Part shown: one piece after another, positions 53,287 to 61,424 of the stretch | Layout: each line of letters starts with the position of its first letter | Position numbering within the stretch: position 1 is the first letter of the stretch | From: BOG-1112 sp964611335 | GTDB lineage: Bacteria > Bdellovibrionota_B > Oligoflexia > Oligoflexales > Bog-1112 | NCBI GenBank assembly: GCA_964611335.1 | Contig: CAZSXR010000002.1 | Location: 310,001 to 374,000 of the forward strand | Direction: 5' to 3' | Length of the DNA stretch: 64,000 nt | Program-made: the position numbers and the translations under genes | The notes under the pieces: generated by a model | The model's input: only the letters and a program-made list of their open reading frames with translations | Databases searched by the model: none | Told to the model about the DNA's origin: nothing

Positions 53287-54090
53287 TTGCGCAAAAATAA
53301 ACGCGAACCCTTTGATAAGTATCTTTATTACTTCCTTTCGGTCCAATCTCCCGAATCTGATGTTTCTTTTATGTCAGATACCTACCGTGAACTACGAGGG
53401 AAGAAAGCTAAAATTTTACGTGAGGATTTCTGCGCAGCCTTTGCAAATTGCTGTGCCTGGGTTAAACAAGGATCCAGTTTTTCTGCTTACGGAATCGACA
53501 TCGATGATGAACCCATAAACTATGGGATGACCCACTACCTTCCCAAAAACACAAAGTCCGAACAAAAACGTATTCATATTCTCAAAAAAAATGTTCTGAA
53601 TTCAAATCTTCCTCATGCAGATATCGTTTGTGCACTGAACTTCAGTTATTTTTGTTTTAAAGAACGAAATACACTCAAAAAATACTTCCAAAATGTCTAC
53701 AAAACTCTCAATAAAGACGGTCTTCTTATACTGGACTGCTTCGGTGGCACTGACTGTCAGGAACAAAACGTAGAAGAAACAGTCCATGATGATCATGGTT
53801 TCAGTTACTTTTGGGATCAGGGTTATTTCAACCCTATTAACAATCACTGCAAATTTGCAATTCACTTCAAAAGGAAAAAAGAACCCATCCGCAGAAATGT
53901 TTTCACATATGACTGGAGAATGTGGACCATCCCCGAATTGAAAGACATTTTAACAGAAGTGGGTTTCAAAAATCCGGTCGTTTACTGGGAAGGCACAACT
54001 CGAGATGGCGAGGGAAATGGGAAGTTCAAGCCGACAGAAAAGGGCGAAGAATGTGAATCCTGGATCGCCTATATCGTGGCGGATAAATAA
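53287..54090 (+). CDS. Class I SAM-dependent methyltransferase
   Basis: A 267-aa methyltransferase that starts with TTG at 53287, with AGGAG ten bases upstream. The SAM fold is seen in LREDFCAAFANCCAWVKQG, AYGIDIDDEP (acidic loop binding SAM ribose), ADIVCALNFSYFCFK (motif IV) and LLILDCFGGTD. The substrate is not evident; the strand order suggests a small-molecule or protein methyltransferase rather than DNA modification. It is divergent from the ClpX-like gene. Confidence 0.75.
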   Translation: MRKNKREPFDKYLYYFLSVQSPESDVSFMSDTYRELRGKKAKILREDFCAAFANCCAWVKQGSSFSAYGIDIDDEPINYGMTHYLPKNTKSEQKRIHILKKNVLNSNLPHADIVCALNFSYFCFKERNTLKKYFQNVYKTLNKDGLLILDCFGGTDCQEQNVEETVHDDHGFSYFWDQGYFNPINNHCKFAIHFKRKKEPIRRNVFTYDWRMWTIPELKDILTEVGFKNPVVYWEGTTRDGEGNGKFKPTEKGEECESWIAYIVADK

Positions 54091-54125
54091 GTCTAAATTT
54101 TTTGGGATTTTGTTCTTTTGAAAAT

Positions 54126-54201
54126 TGGTGGAGGCTAGGAGAGTCGAACTCCTGGCCTTTGGAATGCAAATCCAACGCTCTACCAGCTGAGCTAAGCCCC
54201 C
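54126..54201 (-). tRNA. tRNA-Ala (anticodon UGC)
   Basis: A 76-base tRNA with encoded CCA. Acceptor GGGGGCT pairs with AGCCTCC and has the G3-U70 wobble that defines alanine identity. The anticodon loop TTTGCAT gives UGC. D-loop AGCTCAGCTGGTAGAGC and T-loop GTTCGACTC are canonical. Confidence 0.97.
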
Positions 54202-54214
54202 ACGAGAGATTCGA

Positions 54215-54242
54215 AATTTACCTATTTGAAAAAAAAATGCAA
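54215..54242 (-). promoter_or_regulatory. Promoter of tRNA-Ala
   Basis: On the minus strand TTGCAT (54242-54237), a 16-base T/A-rich spacer and TAAATT (54220-54215), with a start expected near 54208, just before the tRNA. Confidence 0.5.
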
Positions 54243-54363
54243 GTCACTATTTTACAGCGATGTTTTTTTATATTTGCGCTGTGTTTTTTGTGGGGCTTGC
54301 ATTCAAAATAACTAAAGGGATTTTGAAGAGAAAAAGGATTGGGATTTTAAAAATGAAATTAAT

Positions 54364-54600
54364 TTAGATAATTTCGCGTCCTGCAATAAAACCTGTGCTT
54401 CGTGTGTTGCATCCACAAGTTCTATTACCTGCAGATTCAAACAACTGATGACATGCGATGCAAGTGCGCACTTTAATTTTAATAGGAGCCAGACTTGCAA
54501 GTCTACGTGCTTGGTTTTTCAGTTCAATATCCTTGATTACAGAAGGAGGAAGACGTTTTATTTTGTTGTTTCTAAATTCATCCATTGTACTTAGTTCCAT
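54364..54600 (-). CDS. Small zinc-ribbon-like protein
   Basis: A 78-aa protein. The second half has CIACHQLFESAGNRTCGC, two CxxC/CxC knuckles typical of a small zinc ribbon; the first half is basic and polar. GAG lies six bases before the ATG at 54600, and an ATG at 54585 is an alternative. It probably binds nucleic acid or protein, but I do not recognise it. Confidence 0.65.
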   Translation of the reverse strand: MELSTMDEFRNNKIKRLPPSVIKDIELKNQARRLASLAPIKIKVRTCIACHQLFESAGNRTCGCNTRSTGFIAGREII

Positions 54601-54731
54601 GAATGTCTCTGTATGAAGACGTAGATGAGCCTACATATATTGCATGATTTTTTATAAAAGTCAATAATGTGGCAATCTCGGTTATTGGTTAGGTCCTTGA
54701 TTCTTAAGTATATTTTAGAAAAGGAAGACCC

Positions 54732-55295
54732 TTGGAAATTCATGAATACCTTAGAAAAAAGCTCGGTTCTCAAAAATTTCGCCTTCTTTACAAAAACTCA
54801 GACCTCAAAGAAAGAGTCAAAAGTCTAGCTTCTCAAATCAACCAGGATTTTGAGGATTCTCATCCTCTCATCATAATGGGTGTTTTAAAAGGTTCTTTTA
54901 TCTTCATTGCTGATCTTGTGAGAGAACTCACAATACCTGTTCAAATTGAATTTATAAGTGCTTCTTCTTATGTAAATACAAAGTCTTCAGGTACAGTTTC
55001 CATCAAAGAATTTTCACTACCGAATCTTCGTGGAAAACACGTCCTGATCGTTGAAGACATCATTGATAGTGGCCTTACAATTCAGAGTCTTCTTGAACAC
55101 ATTCAATCTAAAGAAGCGGCCTCTGTCAAAGTCTGCTCACTCTTCTTAAAAATTCTTAAAAATCAAAAGCCCGTCATAGAAATAGACTACGTGGGCTTTA
55201 CGTTACACGAAGGATTTATTGTAGGATACGGACTCGACTGCGACCAAAAGTATCGCGAACTCCCACATATTATCGAAATTCTTGGTGAACCTTAA
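54732..55295 (+). CDS. hpt: Hypoxanthine phosphoribosyltransferase
   Basis: Purine salvage enzyme that makes IMP or GMP from the base and PRPP. The 187-aa protein has the PRPP-binding motif VLIVEDIIDSGLTIQSL, the flexible-loop region SASSYVNTKSSG and the C-terminal LHEGFIVGYGLDCDQKYRELP characteristic of bacterial Hpt. It starts with TTG at 54732, with GGA six bases upstream. Its 3' end overlaps the convergent small gene by 26 bp. Confidence 0.95.
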   Translation: MEIHEYLRKKLGSQKFRLLYKNSDLKERVKSLASQINQDFEDSHPLIIMGVLKGSFIFIADLVRELTIPVQIEFISASSYVNTKSSGTVSIKEFSLPNLRGKHVLIVEDIIDSGLTIQSLLEHIQSKEAASVKVCSLFLKILKNQKPVIEIDYVGFTLHEGFIVGYGLDCDQKYRELPHIIEILGEP

Positions 55296-55470
55296 GCTTT
55301 CGACATTTTTCTTCAAGTCTTCCAAGATCAGCACTCACTTCATAAAAAGATTCAAAAGCCATCTTAGCTTTATACAGATAGCTTTGAATCGGTTGCCTGT
55401 GCCGAGAAAATTCGTTTTTCAAAGTTTTTTTCTTTAAAAATTGCTCTATGGAAAAAACATTGGAGTTCAT
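55270..55470 (-). CDS. Small basic hypothetical protein
   Basis: A 66-aa helical, basic protein. GGGAG lies six bases before the ATG at 55470, a good site. It follows another small gene by 12 bp and likely shares its transcript. The last 26 bp overlap hpt. No family recognised. Confidence 0.55.
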   Translation of the reverse strand: MNSNVFSIEQFLKKKTLKNEFSRHRQPIQSYLYKAKMAFESFYEVSADLGRLEEKCRKLKVHQEFR

Positions 55471-55482
55471 AATTGGCTCCCA

Positions 55483-55692
55483 TTATTTTTTAAGTCGATG
55501 CGAGCGAATCACAGAGAGATTTGCTTGTTTTCTTTCTTTCTGTAAACGTTCCTGATTCTCTTTATTCTTCTCAATAAGCTGAAAAAAACTCAGAACATTT
55601 CCCTTCTTACGAACCTGTTTTTGAGCCTTTTTAAACTCGAAAACATTTGAAAGTTCGCTCTCGCCTTCTTGAGTTTTGTTTTGATATGTCAT
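55483..55692 (-). CDS. Small basic coiled-coil-like protein
   Basis: A 69-aa lysine- and glutamine-rich helical protein. A near-perfect Shine-Dalgarno AGGAGG lies five bases before the ATG at 55692, the strongest in the neighbourhood, so it is probably well translated. It resembles small nucleoid- or RNA-binding helical proteins only in composition. Confidence 0.6.
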   Translation of the reverse strand: MTYQNKTQEGESELSNVFEFKKAQKQVRKKGNVLSFFQLIEKNKENQERLQKERKQANLSVIRSHRLKK

Positions 55693-56213
55693 TAAGCACC
55701 TCCTAAGCCATAGGATTCAATTTGCATGCCAAATCCAAGCCTGACAGAAAGAATATTGTTCTGTGTTTACGGATCGTTAACTTTTATTAGTAATGATTTT
55801 GCCAAGAAAGGCTAGTTTCTTTATACAGAATGTACACTTTTTCTACAAAAAGCCTCCTTAAATTCTCGCTGAGTGATCTGAGAAAAAAAAATAAAGGATT
55901 CTAGATCACAATTCGGCGATGGATTTTTTAAAGCCTTGATTAAAAAAAAAGAAATCTCTGCAATGTCTTGATCTTAAAATTTCAAAAGAAGGCCTTTAGG
56001 TGCAGTCATATCCTCCATGCTCTTCTAAATTCTTTACGACTTGCAATTTGATGAAATATTATGCAAACATAATTCCTAAGCTCTTCCCTTGTGGAAATTA
56101 TTCCGATAAACTCTTAACTAGTAAATCCATCTAGCTAGGTCAAGGAAGGCCACGAGCACAGAGGGAGCTAGCACTTTCTTACTAGTGTATAGTGTTAACT
56201 TGTTGAATTTGCC
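55693..56213. other. 521-bp gene-free stretch before khpA
   Basis: I see no convincing gene. A 27-codon frame at about 56050 has no ribosome-binding site. The stretch is AT-rich, with ATTATGCAAACATAAT as a short palindrome and TGTATAGT about 25 bp before khpA as a possible -10-like element. Two directions start here (small-gene pair to the left, khpA to the right), so promoters must lie within. A small RNA cannot be excluded. Confidence 0.4.
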
Positions 56214-56492
56214 ATGGAACGGATGACGACAATGGGTGAAAAAACAAAAGACGTTTCAATGAAGGAGCTGGTGTCGTACATAGCAGAGGCTCTCGTTGAC
56301 GAAACCTCACGCATCGACATCAACGAAATTGAAGGAAACCAAACTAACATCATCGAGCTGAAGGTCGCAAAAGAAGACATCGGCAAAGTGATCGGCCGAC
56401 AGGGTCGAACAGCTGACGCAATTCGAACGATTCTCAACTGCGCAGCTGCAAAGCATTCCAAACGTTACATTCTTCAAATCATCGACGAATAA
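56214..56492 (+). CDS. khpA: KH-domain RNA-binding protein KhpA
   Basis: A 92-aa single KH-domain protein. The GxxG loop is in GKVIGRQGRTADAIRTIL, and the end AAKHSKRYILQIIDE is typical of KhpA/YlqC. ATGs at 56223 and 56232 are alternatives. KhpA usually lies in the rpsP-rimM-trmD ribosomal operon; here it stands apart and is followed 3 bp later by nagZ. It binds RNA and affects cell-wall growth in Gram-positives, which makes the nagZ neighbour of interest. Confidence 0.9.
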   Translation: MERMTTMGEKTKDVSMKELVSYIAEALVDETSRIDINEIEGNQTNIIELKVAKEDIGKVIGRQGRTADAIRTILNCAAAKHSKRYILQIIDE

Positions 56493-56495
56493 TCT

Positions 56496-57515
56496 ATGCG
56501 CGAAGCCGCAGCTTCGATAGTCGTCGGATCCTTCGAATCCCAAAAGCCTAGCAAGGACGAGTTGCGTTTTTTTGCAAAAGAAAAAACGCCCGGTTTTGTT
56601 CTTTTTAAAAGAAATATTTCTCAAGACAACTTTGAACTCCTTCCTAAAAACCTGATTGATCCTCTCTACAAAGCAAGAAATGAAAAGACCCCTCTTTTTG
56701 TTGCTGTCGATCAAGAAGGAGGGAGAGTTCGGCGCCTTAGCTCCCCCTTTCCAAACTTAGGCGCTCCTCTTCGTATCGACAATACAAGCGCAAAAGATCA
56801 CCAAGAAACATTGCTTTTCGAATATGGGATTACGCTTGCAAAAGCTCTTTTAGATCTTCATATCAATGTCAATTTTGCTCCTGTTGTAGATATTCTTTCA
56901 AATCCTCTCAATGTTGGAATTGGAGACAGAGCTTTCGGTGTGCATGCCGAACAAGTGGTTTCACGTGCTGGTTCTTTTCTAAAAGGAATGCAGTCTGTAG
57001 GTCTTTGGGGCTGTTTGAAACATTTCCCAGGACAGGGAAGCGAACTCAGCGATCCTCACCATGAAAAAGTTGTAGCACCCATATCACTGGAAACGCTAAC
57101 TCATCGAGAACTTGTTCCTTATAAAAAACTTCTTTCGCTTGTTCCGATGGTGATGGTTTCACACTGTATTTATCCTTGTCTTGATTCAAAACCTGCCAGC
57201 CTGTCTCCTAAAATTATTTCTGAACTTCTGAGAAAGCAACTTGCCTATGAAGGCCTCATTTTGACTGACGACATGAACATGAAAGCTATCTCTCAGGACA
57301 AAGAACTCTGGCAGAACGCAATTGTGAGCGCTATCGCAGCGGGATCCAATCTTGTTCTTGTCTGTTCTGGACTAGATAATTGGAACTACGCTATTGAAGC
57401 TTTGGAAAGAGAAGGAAGGAGATCAGAAGCTTTTGCCAACATGCTTTATATTTCTGCAGAAAAAGTTTTTAAATTCAGAAAGAATCAACTCGCCTCTTAT
57501 GATTCCACAACTTGA
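56496..57515 (+). CDS. nagZ: Beta-N-acetylhexosaminidase NagZ
   Basis: GH3 enzyme that removes N-acetylglucosamine from anhydro-muropeptides during cell-wall recycling. Signatures: VAVDQEGGRVRRL, LKHFPGQGSELSDPHHE with the catalytic His, and LTDDMNMKAI with the nucleophile Asp near residue 260. The 339-aa length equals that of E. coli NagZ, and there is no signal peptide, so it is cytoplasmic. Its 3' end overlaps the convergent corC-like gene by 19 bp. Confidence 0.93.
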   Translation: MREAAASIVVGSFESQKPSKDELRFFAKEKTPGFVLFKRNISQDNFELLPKNLIDPLYKARNEKTPLFVAVDQEGGRVRRLSSPFPNLGAPLRIDNTSAKDHQETLLFEYGITLAKALLDLHINVNFAPVVDILSNPLNVGIGDRAFGVHAEQVVSRAGSFLKGMQSVGLWGCLKHFPGQGSELSDPHHEKVVAPISLETLTHRELVPYKKLLSLVPMVMVSHCIYPCLDSKPASLSPKIISELLRKQLAYEGLILTDDMNMKAISQDKELWQNAIVSAIAAGSNLVLVCSGLDNWNYAIEALEREGRRSEAFANMLYISAEKVFKFRKNQLASYDSTT

Positions 57516-58750
57516 ACTCGGACAAGGTGTATGCGACGGTGTTTCACTTCTCGCACTTCGAGATTTAAGTTATGGATGTTCACACTTTGGCCAATTTTAG
57601 GCAGCTGACCAATCAACTGCGTAACTAAACCTGCAAGTGTATCGACGTCTTGGTCTTTCTCTAAAAGATTTTCTTCTATTTTGAAAAATTTGAAGAAGTC
57701 ATCTAGATTCAATGATCCCGACACATCGTAAACATGATCACTCACCTGAATGATTTTTGCCTCTTCGACATCGGTCTCATCTTGAATTTCGCCTACAATT
57801 TCCTCCAAAATATCTTCCATAGTGACAAGACCTGCAGTTCCCCCATATTCATCGATGATAATGGCCATGTGATTTTTAGTACGTTTGAGATCTTTGAAAA
57901 CTTCCATTATCGATTTTGATTCAGGAGCAAAAAGAGCCTCACGCATAAGATCTTTCGCTGTAGACTGTGCAGATTTTTGACCTGCAGTTTGCGCAAGCAA
58001 ATCTTTGACCAGAACCATTCCAACCATATGATCCACATGATTCCTATAAACAGGAAAACGTGAGTAACCAGTATCCACTGCTTTTGTCATCATTTCTGAA
58101 AGAGGTGTATCGATAGCAAAAGCTTTGATATCGGTTCGAGGAGTCATAATTTCACGAACTTTCGTTTCATCAAAATCAAAAGCCCCATCGATAATATTCT
58201 TCTTGATATCACCGATGACACCCGCTTTTTCACCTTCACTTACAATGAATTCCAATTCTTCTTCGGTAATAAGAGGAGTGTGTTTTTTCCCCGCAGAAAA
58301 TACACGAATAACAAAATCCGCAAACCCGGAAAGAAAACGTATCAGTGGATAACTGCAATAATAGACAAATATAATAATGCGCAGAAAAGGAACCGCGAGT
58401 TTGTCATAGTGCGCTTTCGCAAAAGATTTAGGAACGACTTCACCAAAAACCAGAACAAGGAAAGTTGTTATACCCGTTGCGATTCCTACAGTTCCGTTCT
58501 GAAAACGTTCGAATACAAGTTCCGTAACAACAGACGAAGCAAGAATGTTTACGCCTGTGTTAAAAATCAGAATGGTTGTAAGAACTCTTCCGGGGTGTGT
58601 AAGCCAGAATTTTATATGTGCTGAAGATTTACCACCGACATCTAAAAGGTGTTTTGCTTTTAAAATTCCGAGTGAGGTTATGGCAGTTTCTGCTGCTGAA
58701 AATATAGCTGATAAGATGAGACATCCTAAGATGACTAAATATGGACCCAT
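57497..58750 (-). CDS. HlyC/CorC-family CBS transporter-like protein
   Basis: A 417-aa membrane protein of the CNNM/HlyC-CorC family. It has four N-terminal helices (about residues 1-165) of the CNNM domain, two CBS domains (about 205-320, with MTPRTDIKAFAIDTPL), and the CorC/HlyC C-terminal domain beginning with EDILEEIVGEIQDE. Such proteins are implicated in Mg and Co efflux. It follows ybeY at 28 bp, the same neighbourhood (ybeY-ybeX/corC) as in many proteobacteria. Confidence 0.9.
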   Translation of the reverse strand: MGPYLVILGCLILSAIFSAAETAITSLGILKAKHLLDVGGKSSAHIKFWLTHPGRVLTTILIFNTGVNILASSVVTELVFERFQNGTVGIATGITTFLVLVFGEVVPKSFAKAHYDKLAVPFLRIIIFVYYCSYPLIRFLSGFADFVIRVFSAGKKHTPLITEEELEFIVSEGEKAGVIGDIKKNIIDGAFDFDETKVREIMTPRTDIKAFAIDTPLSEMMTKAVDTGYSRFPVYRNHVDHMVGMVLVKDLLAQTAGQKSAQSTAKDLMREALFAPESKSIMEVFKDLKRTKNHMAIIIDEYGGTAGLVTMEDILEEIVGEIQDETDVEEAKIIQVSDHVYDVSGSLNLDDFFKFFKIEENLLEKDQDVDTLAGLVTQLIGQLPKIGQSVNIHNLNLEVREVKHRRIHLVRVQVVES

Positions 58751-58778
58751 ATTATTTTTAAAAAAAACTCCCTAGAAG

Positions 58779-59390
58779 TTATCGAATTCTGACACAGTTC
58801 TTCCAAACTTTGTCGTTGTCTAAGAAAGACATGATTTTTCTCTGGTCCGCTAACATGATCCGCTCTTCAGCTTTCTTTTCATGATCATGTCCGCACAGAT
58901 GCAAAATGCCGTGAACCAGCAAAAAACAGATCTCGCGATCTATTCCCTGCCCTATGCTCACAGCATTTTTTTGCGCGTACTCAAGACAGATGACGATGTC
59001 ACCAAGGACACTCTCACCCAATATAGGTCTGGATTTTCCTTTGGCAAGGGCTCTGACCCTCAAAGGTTTTTCCCACTCAAGCTGAGGAAAAGATAGGACA
59101 TCCGTCACATAATCTTTACCGCGATGCAAATCGTTCAGCTCGCGGATTTTGGACTTACCCACAAATCGTATACACAATTCCCAGCCTTTTAAGCCCACAG
59201 CCTCACAAATGAGAGCGGCTAAAAGTTGTATGCAGGGTGCTTTTACAAGATAGCGTTTGTGACGAGACAGGAGGACATCAATAGAATCTAAAGACGAAGA
59301 TTTTCTTTGTTTGTGAGCCATTATTGTTTCATGAAGATATGTATCACCGTTCAATGCGGTGCCTTTAAAAAGAGAAGTGCCAAAATCCAA
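58779..59390 (-). CDS. ybeY: Endoribonuclease YbeY (rRNA maturation)
   Basis: Zinc-dependent rRNA processing and quality-control RNase. The signature HGILHLCGHDHEKKAEERIM has the three His metal ligands, and LNDLHRGKDYVTDVLSFP is the second family block. The longest frame starts with TTG at 59390 (203 aa); the ATG at 59321 would give 180 aa, closer to the family. Neither has a clear ribosome-binding site. It lies between trmB and corC. Confidence 0.92.
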   Translation of the reverse strand: MDFGTSLFKGTALNGDTYLHETIMAHKQRKSSSLDSIDVLLSRHKRYLVKAPCIQLLAALICEAVGLKGWELCIRFVGKSKIRELNDLHRGKDYVTDVLSFPQLEWEKPLRVRALAKGKSRPILGESVLGDIVICLEYAQKNAVSIGQGIDREICFLLVHGILHLCGHDHEKKAEERIMLADQRKIMSFLDNDKVWKNCVRIR

Positions 59391-59426
59391 TATACCAAGG
59401 AACCTGGCAAAAACGCAAATTTTGGC

Positions 59427-60140
59427 CTAGTGAGAGGGCTTGCGCATCGTTTCTTCGAAGGTTTGCTGAAACCTGCTTTTGAAACGCTGTTCGAATGTAC
59501 TTTCGTAAGCTTTTTCGAAGGGTTTGCTTCCAGCTCGAACAAATCCAAGGTTTTCAAAATACCCTAGTGTGTTTTCAAAATAGTCTTGAGAGTCTGTTTT
59601 TAACCAAAAAAACCCGTCTTCTTTAAGAACAGAGCAGACCTGCTTACAGAAAGCTTCGTCCATAAGCCGTTTGTTTAACTGACGTTTCTTCTTAGACCAG
59701 GGATCAGGAAAAAAAATGAGAACTCCATCGAGTTCTCCTTCTGCAAAAAGCTGTTCTAGAAATTTAGCGTTGCCAAGTACAACCTGTCCGTTTTTCAGTC
59801 CCACGTTTTCCAAGGCTTCAGCACTCAACACCACCCGTTTCATGGTGATATCCATACCTACAAAAGCTGTCTGAGGATTGTCTTGGGCTAAAGCTTGAAG
59901 CACTTTGCCTTTGTGCACACCAATCTCAAGTACAAGCTTTTCAACAGGTCTTCCCATTTTCTCGGAAAAATATTCTCGCCATCTCCCCTGCATATTGCGG
60001 AGAGAACTCCCAAAAAGAAGGGGTAGGGTCTGAGACTCTTGACCTTCAATCAGACGCTGACTGAAAGGATTTACGCTACTTTTAAGACGCTTAGGCAAAT
60101 CATCAAATATATCGACGTGTAAAAACGGCATGAAATTCAC
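59427..60140 (-). CDS. trmB: tRNA (guanine-N7)-methyltransferase TrmB
   Basis: Methylates G46 of tRNAs. The SAM-binding motif VLEIGVHKGKVLQALA, the acidic loop AFVGMDITMKRV, and the family-specific IFFPDPWSKKKRQLNKRLM are clear; the C-terminal TDSQDYFE follows. A charged tail of about 25 residues (FEKAYESTFEQRFKSRF) matches the usual TxYE end region and extends it. The first gene after rnpB, 32 bp from its 3' end, with an ATG at 60131 as alternative start and no obvious ribosome-binding site. Confidence 0.92.
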   Translation of the reverse strand: MNFMPFLHVDIFDDLPKRLKSSVNPFSQRLIEGQESQTLPLLFGSSLRNMQGRWREYFSEKMGRPVEKLVLEIGVHKGKVLQALAQDNPQTAFVGMDITMKRVVLSAEALENVGLKNGQVVLGNAKFLEQLFAEGELDGVLIFFPDPWSKKKRQLNKRLMDEAFCKQVCSVLKEDGFFWLKTDSQDYFENTLGYFENLGFVRAGSKPFEKAYESTFEQRFKSRFQQTFEETMRKPSH

Positions 60141-60174
60141 AATGTTTGTGGTTTTTTAGGAATGGGGACTTAAG

Positions 60175-60557
60175 AAGTTCAGACATGCTGTAAGCCGGAT
60201 TTTGTCTTCGTATAAAAATACGGAGGCTATCATTTATCTAGGGGAGTCGTTGCCAACCCCCTCAAGCGGCCCACCCGGGAACTCACCGGGCCGGTGAAAT
60301 GTTCCCCTATTTGGCCTTGCTTCGGATAGGGTTTACAAAGCCACTGATGTTACCATCGTGCTGGTAAGCTCTTACCTCACCGTTTCACCCTTACCCCCAC
60401 GAATAAATCCGTGGATGGCGGTTTTCTTTCTGTTGCACTTTCCGTCGAGTCGCCTCGCCTGGCGATTAGCCAGTATCCTGCCCTAAGAAGTCCGGACTTT
60501 CCTCAGTTTTAAAGATTTGACTCCAAAAAACCGCGATAGCCCGCATATCTGAACCCC
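60175..60557 (-). ncRNA. rnpB: RNase P RNA, class A
   Basis: Catalytic RNA that matures tRNA 5' ends. The conserved 5' core GAGGAAAGTCCGGAC lies at about 60507, GGGTAAGGGTGAAACGGTGAGGTAAGAGC in the middle is the bacterial core region, and ACAAAATCCGGCTTACAG lies at the 3' side. Helix P1 pairs GTTCAGATATG (5') with CATGTCTGAAC (60177-60187), eleven pairs, which sets the ends to within a few bases. About 380 bases, normal. Confidence 0.95.
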
Positions 60558-60575
60558 TTTTATCCCTTAACTCTG

Positions 60576-60604
60576 GGTTTAGGGGTTTCTACTCATTTTG
60601 TCAA
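60576..60604 (-). promoter_or_regulatory. Promoter candidate of rnpB
   Basis: Minus-strand TTGACA at 60604-60599 and a 17-base spacer to TAAACC at 60581-60576. The -35 box is perfect; the -10 box is poor. The start would be about 15 bases before the RNA. Confidence 0.4.
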
Positions 60605-60622
60605 TCTTACAGTTCAGCGGAA

Positions 60623-60775
60623 CTATGTTTTCATCCAACCAACCATGTCCAAAAACCAACCCAAAGTGTATGCAGCAAGCAGAAATGGCAGCACCAGACC
60701 TACGAAAGGGAGAACGAAGAGAAAGGATACCAACTCAGAAAAAGAATCTACTTTGAAATCTTCTTTGCTAAACAT
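60623..60775 (-). CDS. 50-residue hydrophobic membrane peptide
   Basis: ATG at 60775 with GAGG five bases upstream; 50 codons; stop at 60623. A polar N-terminus (MFSKEDFKVDSFSE) is followed by a 25-residue hydrophobic helix and a short WxxDMVGWM end. It lies upstream of rnpB on the same strand. Codon use looks normal. It could be a small membrane protein; no family recognised. Confidence 0.5.
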   Translation of the reverse strand: MFSKEDFKVDSFSELVSFLFVLPFVGLVLPFLLAAYTLGWFLDMVGWMKT

Positions 60776-61095
60776 CTACGCCTCGTTTGATGAATGTGAG
60801 GTCACGTTTCCATGATCAGATTAATCACGAATGAGAAAAGCTGTCAAACATTTCGGAAGAAAGAACATCCTGTCATTTTCATACAAAATATGCAGGACTC
60901 ATTTGGAATCAGCACCCGTTAGAATTTTTCAAAAGAATCCATCTTGGTTATGAAATCAAAACGTCGTAATTCCATCACTAAAGCTCACATTAGACAATCC
61001 TAAAGATTATCACCAGTACTCCGATACAACTCAAATCAAGTGTTTGAGTTTTTGAGAGTATGAAATCAATTGTGATAGTGTAAAAGCGTTTGTAG
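60776..61095. other. 320-bp stretch without recognisable gene
   Basis: No open frame of note and no hairpin with T-tract. A 24-codon stretch at about 61060-61140 (codons for SVKAFVGRSSS) in one frame may be an older part of the decayed ORF that follows in another frame. Confidence 0.4.
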
Positions 61096-61419
61096 GAAGA
61101 TCATCATCATTGTCTTTTAGAACAGTCTAGAACGCTGTTTTATTCTGAAAAATTCCTTGAAGAGGCAGACATCTTTAATTTTTATGCAGATTCTGGTGGT
61201 GAGAACTATCTTCGTCGCAACACACCTAACGTTTTTGAATTTACTGGACTTCAATACAAAAGAAGTGAAACCTTAGATCCCTCAAACGCAGATAATCCCA
61301 AAACGATTCCGAGAAATCAAGTAGCGAAACCTGCATCTTTTCCTTCCTCTCAATTCGATGCAAAGGGAGGGCAAATGTTTAGATTTGAACGAGAAAGTGG
61401 GATTAGATTGAAAAGATAG
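61096..61419 (+). pseudogene. Decayed ORF without start codon
   Basis: An open frame of 107 codons and a stop, with no ATG, GTG or TTG start and ribosome-binding site near its beginning. The codons read like a real protein end (EEADIFNFYADSGGENYLRR), polar and evenly composed. It looks like the 3' remnant of a gene. No family recognised. Confidence 0.4.
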
Positions 61420-61424
61420 CGGGT

